From DASZMX01 sp035551475 (GTDB lineage: Bacteria > Verrucomicrobiota > Verrucomicrobiia > Limisphaerales > Palsa-1400), in the NCBI GenBank assembly GCA_035551475.1, contig DASZMX010000055.1, positions 1 through 50,656 on the forward strand: a stretch of 50,656 nucleotides of DNA. The letters are read 5' to 3'. The notes below the pieces were generated by a model. The model saw only the letters and a list, made by a program, of their open reading frames with translations. It was not told the DNA's origin and searched no databases. Position numbers and translations under genes: made by a program. This document shows, one piece after another, positions 15,727-23,847 of the stretch (positions within the stretch are counted from its first letter, which is position 1; each line of letters begins with the position of its first letter).

Positions 15727-17283
15727 TCAAGAAGGTGACACCGCCGCCAACGCCGGGCGCGGCGCCGTCTGCTCGCCGCGAAACCAGGTGCGCCAGCCTT
15801 CGGTCAACTCCAGCCACGCCCATCCTGCCAGGGAGCGCGTGATCCGCAGGTGCGTGGGCAGGGAAAAGCTGAAGCCAGGAAATAAAAACCGCCGCCCCGC
15901 GTTGGCCCGCCCGCGCGCCTGCCGCCGCCGCCGGTCGCGCGCCATGGCCGCAAACCGCCGGTTGTAGGTCCGCATCAGCCAGTAAAAGGGCACTGAGGGA
16001 ATCGTCGAAAAAATCGGCTCGTAATAGCTTTCCGGGCCGCGGCGGTAAGGCTGCGACACGACGCCTGTATAGTATAATCCTATGTCAAGCACAAAGGCCA
16101 GGCGCATCAAGTCGAATTCCCCCATGTATTCGTACTTGTCCTTATAGATGCCGCGGAACCAGCGCTCGTAGCTCGCGCCGAAGGCGCGGTTGTGCCGCTC
16201 CACCAACGGCGCCAGCGGCTCCTCGCCTTTTTGCTGCGCCAAAATCAGGCGCACGGTCGAGAGGCAGCTGAACGAAATCCAGTCCAGCCCAGGACTGTAA
16301 AAAGGATCGATGAACGCCCCGGCGTCGCCCACGAGGGCAAAACCGTCGCCCGCAAAAGTCGTGCTGTAGTACGGCAGGTTCTTGCGCCAATGCACGTCGC
16401 CCTCTTCCCATTGCGCGTCGGCGAGCAATTCCTTCGCCACGGGGTGTTGCGACAAAAAGCGTTTGATGCGCTCCCCAATGGGGCCTTCCTCGGGCAATTG
16501 CGCCAGCCGTTGGTCCAGCACCACGCCCACGCTGGTGTCGCCGCCTTTGAGGGGAATCAGCCAGGCCCACCAGCCATCGCCGACCAAATGATTCGTCGCC
16601 GTGCCGCGAATCCCGAAACACGCGCGCTGCCATTTGGGAAATTTCGCGCCCAACTCCGCGCCGTCCCAGTCCTTCACGTTTTTCCAGCGCGACCACGCCG
16701 CCGCCGTGGGATGCTCGGTGTTGGCGCGAAACCAGCCATTGCGCCGCGCGAGAATGGCCGCGATGCCTGAAGCATCCACCACCCAGCGCGCGCTGACGGT
16801 GCGCGTCTCGCCGTCGCGGCGGACTTGCAATTTCTGTGCGCCCCCCGCCTTCAATTCGACATTCGTCACGTCCGATGGCCGCCACAGTTCCACGCCCGCG
16901 CGCACGGCGCGATCCAACACCTCCTGATCCAAACGCGCCCGGTCCACCTGGAAGGAAATCAGCCGCGACAACATCCGTCCGCCGATTTCCGAGCATTCAT
17001 CAAGGTGGCGCGTTTCGCCGTTGAAAAACCAAAAGCGCATCCCTTGTTTTACCAGGTGCGATTCGTTCAAGTATTGCGTCAGCCCCAGCACCTTCGTCAG
17101 GAAATAGGTGCTGACCTCCACCGTGGCCTCGCCCACACGCCGGCCGAACGCGCCGGATTTTTCGATGATAAGGATGCGCAACTCCGGGCGTTCGCGTTTC
17201 AGCAGCAGGGCGGTGGCCGCGCCGGACATGGCGCCGCCAATGATGGCGACATCATAGGCGATGGACTCGTTTTCAGGAGGCAT
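15727..17283 (-). CDS. Flavin-dependent halogenase-like FAD oxidoreductase
   Basis: A 518-residue FAD protein. The N-terminal dinucleotide fold has VAIIGGAMSGAATALLLKR (an Ala in place of one Gly of GxGxxG), then RRVGEATVEVSTYFL. Trp239-Ala-Trp241-Leu-Ile243-Pro244 matches the WxWxIP signature of flavin-dependent halogenases, Lys79 in HLVKQGMRFWF lies where halogenases carry their catalytic lysine, and VGDAGAFIDPFYSPG (318-332) is the second FAD motif. Such enzymes chlorinate or brominate free or carrier-bound aromatic substrates; geranylgeranyl-reductase-like roles are the main alternative. Its start overlaps the end of the upstream antiporter gene by 11 bases, and it is divergent from the ketosynthase genes. 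Confidence 0.82.
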   Translation of the reverse strand: MPPENESIAYDVAIIGGAMSGAATALLLKRERPELRILIIEKSGAFGRRVGEATVEVSTYFLTKVLGLTQYLNESHLVKQGMRFWFFNGETRHLDECSEIGGRMLSRLISFQVDRARLDQEVLDRAVRAGVELWRPSDVTNVELKAGGAQKLQVRRDGETRTVSARWVVDASGIAAILARRNGWFRANTEHPTAAAWSRWKNVKDWDGAELGAKFPKWQRACFGIRGTATNHLVGDGWWAWLIPLKGGDTSVGVVLDQRLAQLPEEGPIGERIKRFLSQHPVAKELLADAQWEEGDVHWRKNLPYYSTTFAGDGFALVGDAGAFIDPFYSPGLDWISFSCLSTVRLILAQQKGEEPLAPLVERHNRAFGASYERWFRGIYKDKYEYMGEFDLMRLAFVLDIGLYYTGVVSQPYRRGPESYYEPIFSTIPSVPFYWLMRTYNRRFAAMARDRRRRQARGRANAGRRFLFPGFSFSLPTHLRITRSLAGWAWLELTEGWRTWFRGEQTAPRPALAAVSPS

Positions 17284-18595
17284 CTGTCAAGACACTTTCT
17301 GGCGCGCGGCGCGCCGGGGCAAAGTCTGGCGTTAATTCGCGCAGCGAATCCGGCAGCCACAGCCGCAGCAGCGGGCCGGTCATCGCCGTGGTGGCCAGCG
17401 ACATGATGACGAACATGGTGAATAAGTCTTTTGGCAACAAGCCGAGGTCGTAACCCACGTTGATCGCCACCAGGCCCATGAGAGCGCGCGTGTTCATCAG
17501 CGCTGCGATGGACGCCGCGTCGCGCTGGGGTTGTCCGCTCAGACGCGCGCCCAGCCAGCAGCCGCCGAGTTTTCCGGCGGTTCCCACGAGGAGCACCAGC
17601 GCGCAGGCCCACCAGGCCGTGGCGGATTGCAAGGCGCCGATTTCTGTCCGCAGCCCGGTGTTGGTGAAAAAGATCGGCGCCAGCGCCACCAGCACGAAGT
17701 TGGACAACTGATCACGCCATGCTTTGACCAAATCAGTTTGCTGATGCAGCGCCGTGCCGAGCAGGAAGGCGCCAAAAATGGAGAATACCCCCAGCTTGTT
17801 CGTCACCAGACACGACGCAAAAAGCGCGATCAGCAGCGCCGCCAGAAAAGTCGAGGGCATCTTGGAGGCATCCGCTGGTTCGCGGGTCGCGACGCTTTTG
17901 CGCCAGAACCATTTTAACGCCGGGCCGATGGCCAGGTGCAAAGCCAGCAGCCAGACGATCACACCGCCGAGCTGGCCTGCCACCGGCAGCCACGCAAATT
18001 TTGCGGTGGCCAGGGCCGTCACCACCGCCAGCGCCACCCATCCAACCACATCGTCGATGGCCGCCGCGCTGACGGCCAGCGCGGCCAGCGCGGTCCGTTC
18101 CAGACGCATCTCCAACAGGATTCGGCCCATGATGGGCAGCGCGCTGATGGAAAGGGCGATGCAGACAAAGAGTTCAAATCCGAGGAATGGAATTTGCGGC
18201 GCGAAATGTTCGTGCAGCCACGGGCTAAGGCAAAGCCCCCCGAGCACGGGCGCCACAATGCCCATCACTGACACCGCGACCACCGTGTGCGACCGCGTCC
18301 GCAAATGGCCGAAATCAAATTCCATCCCCACTTGGAAGAGCAGCAGCACCAGCCCGATTTTTCCCAGCAATTGCAGGGATTGCTGGGTTTCCATCGGAAA
18401 AAGCGGCGCCCAACCGTGCGGCCAGATTAATCCCAGCGCCGAAGGGCCCAGCAATAATCCCGCGAGAATTTCCCCCACCGCCAGAGGCTGCCCGAACCGC
18501 CGGCCCAATCGCCCGAAGAGCCAGGCCACGGCAATGATGATCATCCATTGCAGCAGGACAAGCTTCAGGTGAGCTTCAATAGCTGTCGGATTCAC
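17273..18595 (-). CDS. Cation:proton antiporter, CPA2/KefB type
   Basis: A 440-residue membrane protein with about 12-13 hydrophobic segments and features of the Na+/H+ exchanger fold of the CPA2 (KefB/MdrA) family: ILAGLLLGPSALGL, GKIGLVLLLFQVGMEFD, SISALPIMGRILLEM and SAAAIDDVVGWVALAVV with the acidic ion-site pair. It lacks a C-terminal RCK/TrkA domain. The start is read as GTG 18595 (MNPTAIEAHLKLVLLQW); ATG 18544 is an alternative, and the longer open frame upstream overlaps the ketosynthase region and is not protein-like. It is coupled to the halogenase-like gene, a link that suggests joint expression. Confidence 0.9.
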   Translation of the reverse strand: MNPTAIEAHLKLVLLQWMIIIAVAWLFGRLGRRFGQPLAVGEILAGLLLGPSALGLIWPHGWAPLFPMETQQSLQLLGKIGLVLLLFQVGMEFDFGHLRTRSHTVVAVSVMGIVAPVLGGLCLSPWLHEHFAPQIPFLGFELFVCIALSISALPIMGRILLEMRLERTALAALAVSAAAIDDVVGWVALAVVTALATAKFAWLPVAGQLGGVIVWLLALHLAIGPALKWFWRKSVATREPADASKMPSTFLAALLIALFASCLVTNKLGVFSIFGAFLLGTALHQQTDLVKAWRDQLSNFVLVALAPIFFTNTGLRTEIGALQSATAWWACALVLLVGTAGKLGGCWLGARLSGQPQRDAASIAALMNTRALMGLVAINVGYDLGLLPKDLFTMFVIMSLATTAMTGPLLRLWLPDSLRELTPDFAPARRAPESVLTDAS

Positions 18596-18779
18596 GGCGC
18601 GGCAAATTTGCCGTCGGGGAGAACGGCTCGCAAGAAAATAGCGCCTTTTGGCCGGACGCCCACCAAAATTCGGCGCGAACCTTGAATCAGGGTTTTTCCC
18701 CTTGTTATCTTTCCGCCGCTCGCGTTTGTTAAGCGCGGTGTTATTTCCTCGGCGCCCAATCTCACACTCGCCCTCGACA

Positions 18780-19979
18780 GTGGTCGTGACCGGCGTCGGC
18801 GTGATCACGGGGCTGGGCCGCGGCTGGCGCGAGAATTCCGAGGGCTTTCGCACCGGGCGCGCCTGCTTTCGCCCCGTCACGCTTTTTGATGTCTCCCGCC
18901 GCCGCGCCCGCCTGGCTGCGGAAGCGGATGTGCCGGAGGACGTGGCGGTCGGACGATTGCCGCGCCGCCGCGCCCGGGCGTTGGATCGCGCCGCCAAGTT
19001 ATTATTGACTGCGGCGGAGGAAGCCTGGGCGCAAGCCGGCCTGGACGGCCTCCGGCGCCTGCCCGTCGTGCTCGGCACCACCAGCGGCGGGATGGAATTG
19101 GGCGAGGCTTATTATCGCCATGCCATCGAGCAACCGGATTGCAACCACGGGCAGGCCGCGCGTGTCCTGCGCTACCTTTCGCAAACGCAGCCGATGGCGC
19201 TCGCCGGGGCGTTTGGATTTCGCGGCCCCATTACGATTATCGCCAACGCCTGCGCCTCGGGCGCCAACGCCGTGGGGCACGCCGCCGGATTGATTCGGCA
19301 AGGCCGGGAAGAAATCGTCTTGACTGGAGGTTACGACGCGCTCAGCGAAATGGTGTTCAGCGGCTTTGATTGTTTGCAGGCCCTCTCCGTGACCTCCTGC
19401 CGGCCCTTTGACGCCCAGCGCGATGGCCTGGCGCTCGGGGAAGGCGCGGCGGTTTTCATCCTCGAGTCCGAAGCCCGCGCCCGCGCGCGCGGCGCCGCCA
19501 TTTTAGGCGAGGTCGCCGGTTATGGCGCGGCCACGGACGGCCATCATTTGACCCAACCGCAGCCGGAAGGCGCCGCGGCTGCGGCGTCGATGCGGGCCGC
19601 GTGCGCGGACGCCGGGATCGGGCCGGAGCAAGTCAACTATATCAACGCGCATGGCACCGGCACGCCGCTCAACGATTCCGCGGAAGCGAACGCCATCAGC
19701 CAGTGGGCCGGTTCCTTCGCCGCGCGCATTCCAGTCAGCTCGACCAAGGCCGGGGTCGGGCATTTGCTCGGCGCCGCCGGCGCGGTCGAAGCCGCTGTCA
19801 GCCTGATGGCGTTGCGCGGCCAATGGCTTCCGCCCATGCCGGGCGTGGGAGAGCCGGACGCCCGCTGCCAATTTCCGCTCGTGCGCGAACCTGCGGCCGC
19901 CGCGCTTGAGTATGTCCTGACCAATTCCTTTGGCTTTGGCGGAGCGAATGCCACGCTGATCTTTAAAAAACGCCCGTGA
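18780..19979 (+). CDS. Beta-ketoacyl-ACP synthase (FabF/type II KS-alpha like)
   Basis: A 399-residue thiolase-fold condensing enzyme with an intact catalytic set: Cys158 in IANACASGANAVG, His291 in NAHGTGTPLNDSAE and Lys323/His328 in STKAGVGHLLGAAGAVE. It ends with TNSFGFGGANATLIF. Such enzymes add malonyl-ACP units to an acyl chain. GTG 18780 gives MVVTGVGVITGLG, the usual N-terminus; GTG 18738 is possible. It is coupled to a degenerate partner (GTGA) and followed by an ACP. It resembles KS-alpha of type II polyketide or aryl-polyene systems more than a housekeeping FabF in context, since no other fatty acid genes are here. Confidence 0.9.
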   Translation: MVVTGVGVITGLGRGWRENSEGFRTGRACFRPVTLFDVSRRRARLAAEADVPEDVAVGRLPRRRARALDRAAKLLLTAAEEAWAQAGLDGLRRLPVVLGTTSGGMELGEAYYRHAIEQPDCNHGQAARVLRYLSQTQPMALAGAFGFRGPITIIANACASGANAVGHAAGLIRQGREEIVLTGGYDALSEMVFSGFDCLQALSVTSCRPFDAQRDGLALGEGAAVFILESEARARARGAAILGEVAGYGAATDGHHLTQPQPEGAAAAASMRAACADAGIGPEQVNYINAHGTGTPLNDSAEANAISQWAGSFAARIPVSSTKAGVGHLLGAAGAVEAAVSLMALRGQWLPPMPGVGEPDARCQFPLVREPAAAALEYVLTNSFGFGGANATLIFKKRP

Positions 19980-20977
19980 AACGAATCTTTGTCCATGGCA
20001 TCGGTTGCATTTCGCCCGCCGGGTGGGGCGTGGCCGCCATGACGGAAGCTCTCGATCGCGGAGTTCCTTTGGCGGCGCCGCCCTTGCAGCGTCCGGGTTC
20101 CCGGCGTCCACTGCCCTTTCGCTCTGTTCCCGCGCCGACGGTCAAGTTTCCATTTCTCGCGCATCCTCGCTTGCGGCGCGCCAGTTCGCTCACGGTTTAT
20201 GCCGCCGCCGCCGCGGTGGAAGCGATGGCCGCGCTTAAGCCTTCGCCGGAGCGGCGTTTGGGAATTATATTTTGCGTCACGGGCGGCTGCGTGCAATTCA
20301 CCCGCCGCTTTTATCATGAGGCCTGGCGCGAAACCACCGCCAGCCCGGTCGTTTTTCCGGAAACCGTTTTCAACGCTCCCAGCAGCCATCTCAGCGCCTT
20401 GTTTTCCTCCTCTGCAATCAATTACACGTATGTCGGCGACCCCGCCACCGTCGTGCAGGGCCTCGGCACCGCCGCGGAATGGCTGGAGGACAATCTCGTG
20501 GATGCGTGCCTGGTGATCGGCGCCGAGGAAAATGATTGGCTGACTGCGGACGCTTATCGCCATTTCAGCCGCGACACGATTTGCAGTGAAGGCGCTGGCG
20601 CCATTCTGCTTTCCGCCGAGCCCGCGCCGATCGAATTGGCGGCCATCACCGATGCTGAATTATATTTGAGCGCCGCCGAACGCGCCCAAGCCCTGGCCGA
20701 AGTGAGCGCGCATTTTCCCGCGTCCGCCACGACGCTGTTGTGCGACAGCCAAACCGGCGCCGCCGCGCGCGACCGCCAGGAAAAAGCCGCCTGGGCGGAT
20801 TGGCCCGGCCCGCGCCTCTCGCCGAAAAAAATTCTGGGGGAAGGCCTGTGCGCCGGCGCCGCCTGGCAATGCGTGGCGGCCATTCAGGCTTTGAGCCGAA
20901 TTCCCTCCGCGATTGCGCATGTGGCTGGAATTCACGAACACGCCATTGCCGCCCAATTTCTCCGCGCCCAAACTTGA
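19976..20977 (+). CDS. Inactive ketosynthase-like partner (chain-length-factor type)
   Basis: A 333-residue thiolase-fold protein that begins MKRIFVHGIGCISPAGWG like a ketosynthase but has lost the catalytic residues. By eye the nucleophile Cys is replaced in VGDPATVVQGLG (Pro156), the first His motif reads LLCDSQTG (about 255-261), and the second His is Glu289 in KKILGEGLCAG. It is about 65 residues shorter than its partner. In type II polyketide synthases the KS-beta subunit is an inactive homologue that shapes the cavity of the KS heterodimer. The GTG start overlaps the KS stop by 4 bases, as expected for a heterodimer. Confidence 0.83.
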   Translation: MKRIFVHGIGCISPAGWGVAAMTEALDRGVPLAAPPLQRPGSRRPLPFRSVPAPTVKFPFLAHPRLRRASSLTVYAAAAAVEAMAALKPSPERRLGIIFCVTGGCVQFTRRFYHEAWRETTASPVVFPETVFNAPSSHLSALFSSSAINYTYVGDPATVVQGLGTAAEWLEDNLVDACLVIGAEENDWLTADAYRHFSRDTICSEGAGAILLSAEPAPIELAAITDAELYLSAAERAQALAEVSAHFPASATTLLCDSQTGAAARDRQEKAAWADWPGPRLSPKKILGEGLCAGAAWQCVAAIQALSRIPSAIAHVAGIHEHAIAAQFLRAQT

Positions 20978-21013
20978 ATTATGCCGCCCGGAGCGCTCTT
21001 GTAAGGAAAACCA

Positions 21014-21280
21014 ATGGACCAAACCGAACTCAAATCCAAGATCAAGGCCATGATGGTCGAGAACCTCATGCTGAAAATTTCCGCCTCTGAAATCGGCGAC
21101 GACCAGGCGCTCTTCGGTCCCGAAAGCCTCGGCCTCGACTCCGTGGACGCCCTCCAACTCGTCGTCGCCCTCGACAAAACCTTCGGCCTAAAAGTCCCCG
21201 ACCAATCCTCCGCCAAAAAAATCCTCGAAAACGTCAACTCCATGGCCGCCGCCATCGCGGAGCGGCCAGCCGCCGCGTAA
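21014..21280 (+). CDS. Acyl carrier protein
   Basis: An 88-residue acyl carrier protein with the phosphopantetheine site Ser43 in SLGLDSVDALQLVVAL. It is preceded by AAGGAAAA at a good distance for ribosome binding. The sequence (LKISASEIGDDQALFGPE) is less acidic than a typical fatty-acid AcpP and is closer to dedicated carrier proteins of secondary pathways. It lies 36 bases after the inactive ketosynthase and completes a KS, KS-like, ACP set. Confidence 0.93.
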   Translation: MDQTELKSKIKAMMVENLMLKISASEIGDDQALFGPESLGLDSVDALQLVVALDKTFGLKVPDQSSAKKILENVNSMAAAIAERPAAA

Positions 21281-21302
21281 GCTTCGGAGATTCAAACGCC
21301 CA

Positions 21303-21331
21303 TTGACTACCCGGCGCCAAAGTGGCACCAT
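21303..21331 (+). promoter_or_regulatory. Candidate promoter of the toxin-antitoxin pair
   Basis: TTGACT at 21303-21308 and CACCAT at 21326-21331 are separated by 17 bases. Transcription would begin near 21338, almost at the antitoxin start, so the message would be leaderless or nearly so. Confidence 0.35.
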
Positions 21332-21337
21332 GCGGGT

Positions 21338-21622
21338 GTGGAACATGTCATGGAAGAGCCTCGCACGAGGATTACGGCTCGCGTTACTGACACCGTGCGG
21401 GACACGCTGGAGCAAGCCGCCGAGCTTTTGGGCGCCACCGTTAATCGGTTCGTGGTGCAGGCCGCCTACTTGGAAGCGCAACGCGTGATAGAGCGTGAAT
21501 CGGTCATCCGGCTTTCGCAGAAAGACGCGCAGAAGGTGCTGGCCCTTCTTGACAACCCGCCCAAACCCAATAAACGCCTCAGGGACGCCGTGAAAGCATT
21601 CAAGGGCACGGTGCGTGCATAG
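21338..21622 (+). CDS. DUF1778 antitoxin, TacA type
   Basis: A 94-residue protein with an N-terminal ribbon-helix-helix region (RITARVTDTVRDTLEQAAELLGATVNRFVVQAAYLEAQRVI) and a C-terminal tail (about 60-94) likely to wrap and inhibit the toxin. This is the DUF1778 family that pairs with GNAT toxins. It should also bind its own promoter. GTG 21338 or ATG 21350 could be the start. The gene overlaps the toxin gene by 8 bases. Confidence 0.88.
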   Translation: MEHVMEEPRTRITARVTDTVRDTLEQAAELLGATVNRFVVQAAYLEAQRVIERESVIRLSQKDAQKVLALLDNPPKPNKRLRDAVKAFKGTVRA

Positions 21623-22127
21623 GATTGAACCATTGGCAAAGTCACACGACCGCGAAGGCTTCGACTGCGGCAGTGACCCCCTGAATCTTTTTCTTAGGCA
21701 AACCGCGCGGCAACATGCGGAGCGTGGCATCTCGCGCACCTTTGTTTTGGTGGAAGAGGGGGCAACCGCGCTGATAGCCATCCTCGGCTTTTTCTCGCTC
21801 AACATCTGCCAGGTGAAATCGGAATCGCTTGCGCCGGGAGAGGCGAAAAAACTGCCTCGTGATGTGGCCGGTGTCCGGCTGGGCCGGCTGGCCGTTGCCC
21901 AAACCCGCCAACGTCAAGGCATCGGAAAAGCATTGCTGGTGGCGGCGATGGGAAAGTTTATGGAGATTTTCAACACAGTTGGCGGTATAGGTCTTTTTGT
22001 GGATGCGAAAGATCAAAACGCCAAACGCTATTACGAGCAATTTGGTTTTGTCGCGCTGCCGTCCCACGGCCTTGAATTATTCCTGCCGGTAAAATCCATT
22101 CAGGACGCCCTGGCGCAGAATTCGTAA
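21615..22127 (+). CDS. GNAT acetyltransferase toxin, TacT type
   Basis: A 170-residue GNAT-fold protein with the acetyl-CoA-binding loop QTRQRQGIGKALL and the catalytic-region tyrosine in DQNAKRYYEQFGF. Toxins of this family acetylate the amino group of charged tRNA and block translation. The N-terminus HDREGFDCGSDPLNLFL is typical of the toxin group. Start GTG 21615 lies within the antitoxin gene, the usual arrangement. This is a type II toxin-antitoxin pair. Confidence 0.9.
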   Translation: MHRIEPLAKSHDREGFDCGSDPLNLFLRQTARQHAERGISRTFVLVEEGATALIAILGFFSLNICQVKSESLAPGEAKKLPRDVAGVRLGRLAVAQTRQRQGIGKALLVAAMGKFMEIFNTVGGIGLFVDAKDQNAKRYYEQFGFVALPSHGLELFLPVKSIQDALAQNS

Positions 22128-22191
22128 CAACTCGACATACCAACATGCCGATTCAAGGGAATGGGAAAGTTGTCCGGCCCGGCTGTCAGAT

Positions 22192-22647
22192 CTACGCCTC
22201 CACCGGCGTTCGCGCCGCAAACCTTCCCATGAGTGTGGCCTGTTCGAGCACGTGGCCTTTCATGGCTCCTTCCACTTCGGAGCGGGTGGCGCCGCGGGGA
22301 AGGGGGAGTTTGGTGTTGAGGGCGTAGAGTTTGAAATAGTAGCGGTGCTCACCGGAAGGGGGCTTGGGGCCGCCGTAGCCGGATTCACCGTAATCGTTGT
22401 CGCCAGTTTTCATGACGATGGGGGTTACGTCCTCGTGCAGATTGGTGGTGGTGGGCGCAATATTGAAGAGGACCCAGTGCGTGAACGTTCCGCCGGGCGC
22501 GTCAGGATCGTCCATGATAAGCGTGAGGCTTTGGGCTTCTTCGGGCACGTCGGAGATCGTCAAGGGCGGGTTTTTGTCGTCCGCCTCGCGGCTGTATTCT
22601 TCGGGAATCGATTCGCCATGGTGAAACACTGGGCTGCTAATTTTCAT
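22192..22647 (-). CDS. YbhB/YbcL-family (PEBP, Raf kinase inhibitor-like) protein
   Basis: A 151-residue phosphatidylethanolamine-binding-protein fold member with LTLIMDDPDAPGGTFTHWVLFNI and GGPKPPSGEHRYYFKLYALNTKL, the conserved anion-pocket residues. The biochemical role of bacterial members is poorly known. Single gene, divergent from the response regulator. Confidence 0.95.
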   Translation of the reverse strand: MKISSPVFHHGESIPEEYSREADDKNPPLTISDVPEEAQSLTLIMDDPDAPGGTFTHWVLFNIAPTTTNLHEDVTPIVMKTGDNDYGESGYGGPKPPSGEHRYYFKLYALNTKLPLPRGATRSEVEGAMKGHVLEQATLMGRFAARTPVEA

Positions 22648-22777
22648 GCGGCAATCTAGCCCGGTCGAGGCTCGGCGCCAGAGGGCGAACGGTTGGCGCT
22701 CACCGAAGGATTTGCCTAGCGTGCATTTAGGGGTTGCCCTGATTGTCTCTCAGGCGCCGCCCTCCCACAATGGCGGC

Positions 22778-23182
22778 GTGTCCGAACCTAAGACGATCTT
22801 GATCGCCGACGATGACGAAAATGACATTTTCTTCATGAAGCGGCTCCTGGGGAAGACGGGAGAATACCGCCTCCATATTGTCCATGACGGCTCAACCGCG
22901 ATTCACTATCTGGCCGGTGACGGTGAATTTGCTGATCGCGCGCGGTTTCCCGCTCCGTGCTGTGTCATCCTCGATCTCAAGCTCCCGCACAAGGACGGCC
23001 TGGAAATCCTCGAATGGATGCAAACTCATGCCGAGGTGGCGCATATTCCCGCGCTGGTTTGTTCCGGTTCCCAATCCTCTGCGGAGATCACGCGCGCCCG
23101 GGAGCTGGGTGCTTCGTCTTTTCTGACCAAGCCGCCCGACCTGCGCCGCATGCGATCGTTTATGGCGGCGGTCGAACAGTAG
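22778..23182 (+). CDS. Single-domain response regulator (Rcp/CheY-like)
   Basis: A 134-residue receiver domain with no output domain. It has the acidic patch ADDDEND, the phospho-acceptor Asp66 in CVILDLKLPHKDG, Ser96 in VCSGS and Lys118 in FLTKPPD. The insertion around HYLAGDGEFADRARFP is typical of Rcp1-type regulators. GTG 22778 gives the normal start; upstream codons are not protein-like. No kinase is adjacent. The next gene starts 1 base after its stop. Confidence 0.9.
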   Translation: MSEPKTILIADDDENDIFFMKRLLGKTGEYRLHIVHDGSTAIHYLAGDGEFADRARFPAPCCVILDLKLPHKDGLEILEWMQTHAEVAHIPALVCSGSQSSAEITRARELGASSFLTKPPDLRRMRSFMAAVEQ

Positions 23183-23183
23183 C

Positions 23184-23765
23184 ATGCCCACCGATTGGGA
23201 AGGCCGCTATCGCGCCCACGACACCCCTTGGGACAAAGGCGCGCCCTCGCCCGGGTTGATCGATTTTCTCGAATCCCATCCGCAACTCGCCCGGGAGCAC
23301 GTCCTCGTGCCGGGATGCGGCCCGGGGCACGACGTGCAAGCGTGGGCCCAGGCCGGGTTTCCCGTAACCGGCTGCGACCTGGCTCCCTCGGCGATCGAGC
23401 TCGCGCGCCAAAAAATCCGGGACGCCGGGCTCGATGCGTCGTTTCTGACGGGCGATTTTCTGCGCGACGACCCGCCGCGTTTATTTGACTGGATTTTCGA
23501 GCACACGTTGTTCTGCGCCATTGATCCGGGCGACCGCGACCGCTACACCGAGGCCGTGGCGCGGTGGCTTAAGCCCGGGGGAAATTACCTGGCTGTTTAT
23601 TACATTATACCGGACGTGGACGGCCCGCCCTTCGGCGTGACGCGCGAGGAAATCTGGGCGCGTTTCTCGCCGCATTTTGCGCCGGTGGCGGAGTGGATTC
23701 CGCGCTCTTATCCTCACCGCGAGAAATTAGAATTGATGATTTGGTGGCGCCGCGACGTCAGATAA
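23184..23765 (+). CDS. TPMT-family SAM-dependent methyltransferase
   Basis: A 193-residue class I methyltransferase of the thiopurine S-methyltransferase family: WEGRYRAHDTPWDKGAPSPGL at the start, SAM motif I VLVPGCGPGHDVQAWA, GCDLAPSAIELAR, then FDWIFEHTLFCAIDP and WLKPGGNYLAVYYI. Bacterial relatives act on thiols, selenium or tellurium compounds, or small halide-type nucleophiles. The substrate here is unknown. Coupled to the response regulator gene. Confidence 0.9.
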   Translation: MPTDWEGRYRAHDTPWDKGAPSPGLIDFLESHPQLAREHVLVPGCGPGHDVQAWAQAGFPVTGCDLAPSAIELARQKIRDAGLDASFLTGDFLRDDPPRLFDWIFEHTLFCAIDPGDRDRYTEAVARWLKPGGNYLAVYYIIPDVDGPPFGVTREEIWARFSPHFAPVAEWIPRSYPHREKLELMIWWRRDVR

Positions 23766-23783
23766 TGTTGCGGTGATTGAATC

Positions 23784-23811
23784 TTGCGCGAGCGGTCTGT
23801 TCCGTTAAATT
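23784..23811 (+). promoter_or_regulatory. Candidate sigma70 promoter upstream of the Tat-exported dehydrogenase
   Basis: TTGCGC at 23784-23789 and TAAATT at 23806-23811 are separated by 16 bases, giving a leader of about 30 bases before ATG 23848. Confidence 0.4.
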
Positions 23812-23847
23812 GGGCAATATTCAGCACACACGACACTCAAATTATCT

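Noticed and set aside
18596..19081. N-terminal extension of the CPA2 antiporter
   Set aside because: It is antisense to the ketosynthase gene, Arg/Ser/Thr-rich and non-membrane; the first helix begins after GTG 18595.
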